Source: SAR324 cluster bacterium
GTDB taxonomy: Bacteria; Bdellovibrionota; UBA2361; JAAZON01
Length of the DNA stretch: 6,415 nt
Assembly (NCBI GenBank): GCA_012797725.1
Contig: JAAZON010000012.1
Coordinates: forward strand, 1 to 6,415
Direction: 5' to 3'
Made by a program: the position numbers and the translations under genes. The first letter of the stretch is position 1, and each line of letters opens with the position of its first letter. Under the pieces are notes generated by a model. It saw only the letters and a list, made by a program, of their open reading frames with translations, was not told where the DNA came from and did not search any database. Shown in pieces: positions 5,982 to 6,415 of this stretch.

Positions 5982-6415
5982 ATGTCTTTGGTGAAAAGAA
6001 CTGTTTTTTTTATGTTGCTGATTTTGTCTTCATGCTCCAAGCGGGAACTGGAGCCTCCTCGTGAAATCCCATTACCTAAGGAACCTGCAGCTATCTACCA
6101 TGAAGTACTTTTCCACGGAGAAACATTGTCGCTAATTGCAGCATGGTATACGGGGGATTCGAAAAATTGGAAAACTATAGCCGATTTCAACCCTGGCCTT
6201 AATCCAAATAATATTTCAATTAGAGACATAATTAAAATACCAAAATCCATTGTGAAAAGAGAAAAATCTTTTACTCAGTCGGAATTACAAGCGATGAAAA
6301 AGAGTATGAGAAAAAAACCCTCCTTGCTTGAGCGATCAATCAACCCTCAAAACTCACTTGATGCTGATTCAGGGACTGCAGAAACCTATGGAGAGAAAGA
6401 GCAATATGAAGGAGG
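5982..6415 (+). CDS. LysM-domain lipoprotein, N-terminal part (3' end outside window)
   Basis: The frame opens at ATG 5982 and is uninterrupted to the window end (144 complete codons). AAAGG (5969-5973), 8 bases upstream, is an acceptable ribosome-binding site. Residues 1-18 form a lipoprotein signal: basic SLVKR, a hydrophobic stretch, then LSSC with lipidated C18. A short proline-rich linker leads to one LysM domain (about 39-87) with HEVLFHGETLSLIAAWYTG, a central NWKTIADFNPGLNPN and the closing IRDIIKIP. This is the version with a WYTG insertion that I associate with deltaproteobacterial and related envelope lipoproteins. LysM binds N-acetylglucosamine polymers, so it probably holds the protein to peptidoglycan. 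After residue 90 the sequence turns lysine-, serine- and glutamate-rich and probably disordered. Whether a catalytic or second domain follows cannot be seen. The -35/-10 candidates upstream (TTGCGA 5914-5919, TATGCA 5938-5943) are weak. Confidence 0.85.
   Translation, partial: MSLVKRTVFFMLLILSSCSKRELEPPREIPLPKEPAAIYHEVLFHGETLSLIAAWYTGDSKNWKTIADFNPGLNPNNISIRDIIKIPKSIVKREKSFTQSELQAMKKSMRKKPSLLERSINPQNSLDADSGTAETYGEKEQYEG

Overview
This window looks like ordinary bacterial chromosome, roughly 40% G+C, from a Gram-negative (diderm) lineage. Support for that is two lipoprotein signal sequences, a secreted SGNH hydrolase with calcium-binding thrombospondin type 3 repeats, a TRL-like lipoprotein and a LysM lipoprotein. 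The mix (clpB followed by a small zinc-ribbon gene, a YchF with an altered nucleotide-binding site, a TRL-like protein) reminds me of uncultured deltaproteobacterial-type, Leptospira-type or planctomycete-type genomes. That is an impression from protein style and I cannot place the organism firmly.

Layout, left to right. Positions 1-1301 (+): the 3' part of clpB, including its whole second ATPase domain, followed 5 bases later by a 74-residue four-cysteine zinc-ribbon gene that is probably co-transcribed. Positions 1302-1530: a spacer with a possible 33-residue ORF, a 14-bp perfect palindrome and a plausible promoter. Positions 1531-2601 (+): a YchF/OLA1-type P-loop NTPase with a TTG start and a strong ribosome-binding site. 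Positions 2651-3505 (-): the secreted SGNH hydrolase, convergent with ychF. Positions 3506-4151: about 650 bases with no convincing gene. Its right-hand part (about 3967-4134) is an abrupt G+C-rich island that holds a 55-codon open frame, a terminator-like hairpin and a 12-14 bp direct repeat spaced exactly 100 bp apart. Positions 4152-4487 (-): TRL-like lipoprotein. Positions 4614-5843 (-): an Nramp/MntH divalent metal transporter. Positions 5844-5981: a divergent intergenic region with an mntH promoter candidate. Positions 5982 to the end (+): the start of a LysM lipoprotein gene that runs out of the window.

The genes do not form one pathway. ClpB is protein disaggregation, YchF is a ribosome-associated NTPase, MntH is metal uptake, and the SGNH, TRL and LysM proteins belong to the envelope or outside of the cell. 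I see no CRISPR array, transposase, tRNA, rRNA, phage or defence gene. The most unusual items are the YchF variant and the unexplained G+C-rich island near 4000-4130. I did not find a clearly new multi-gene system.
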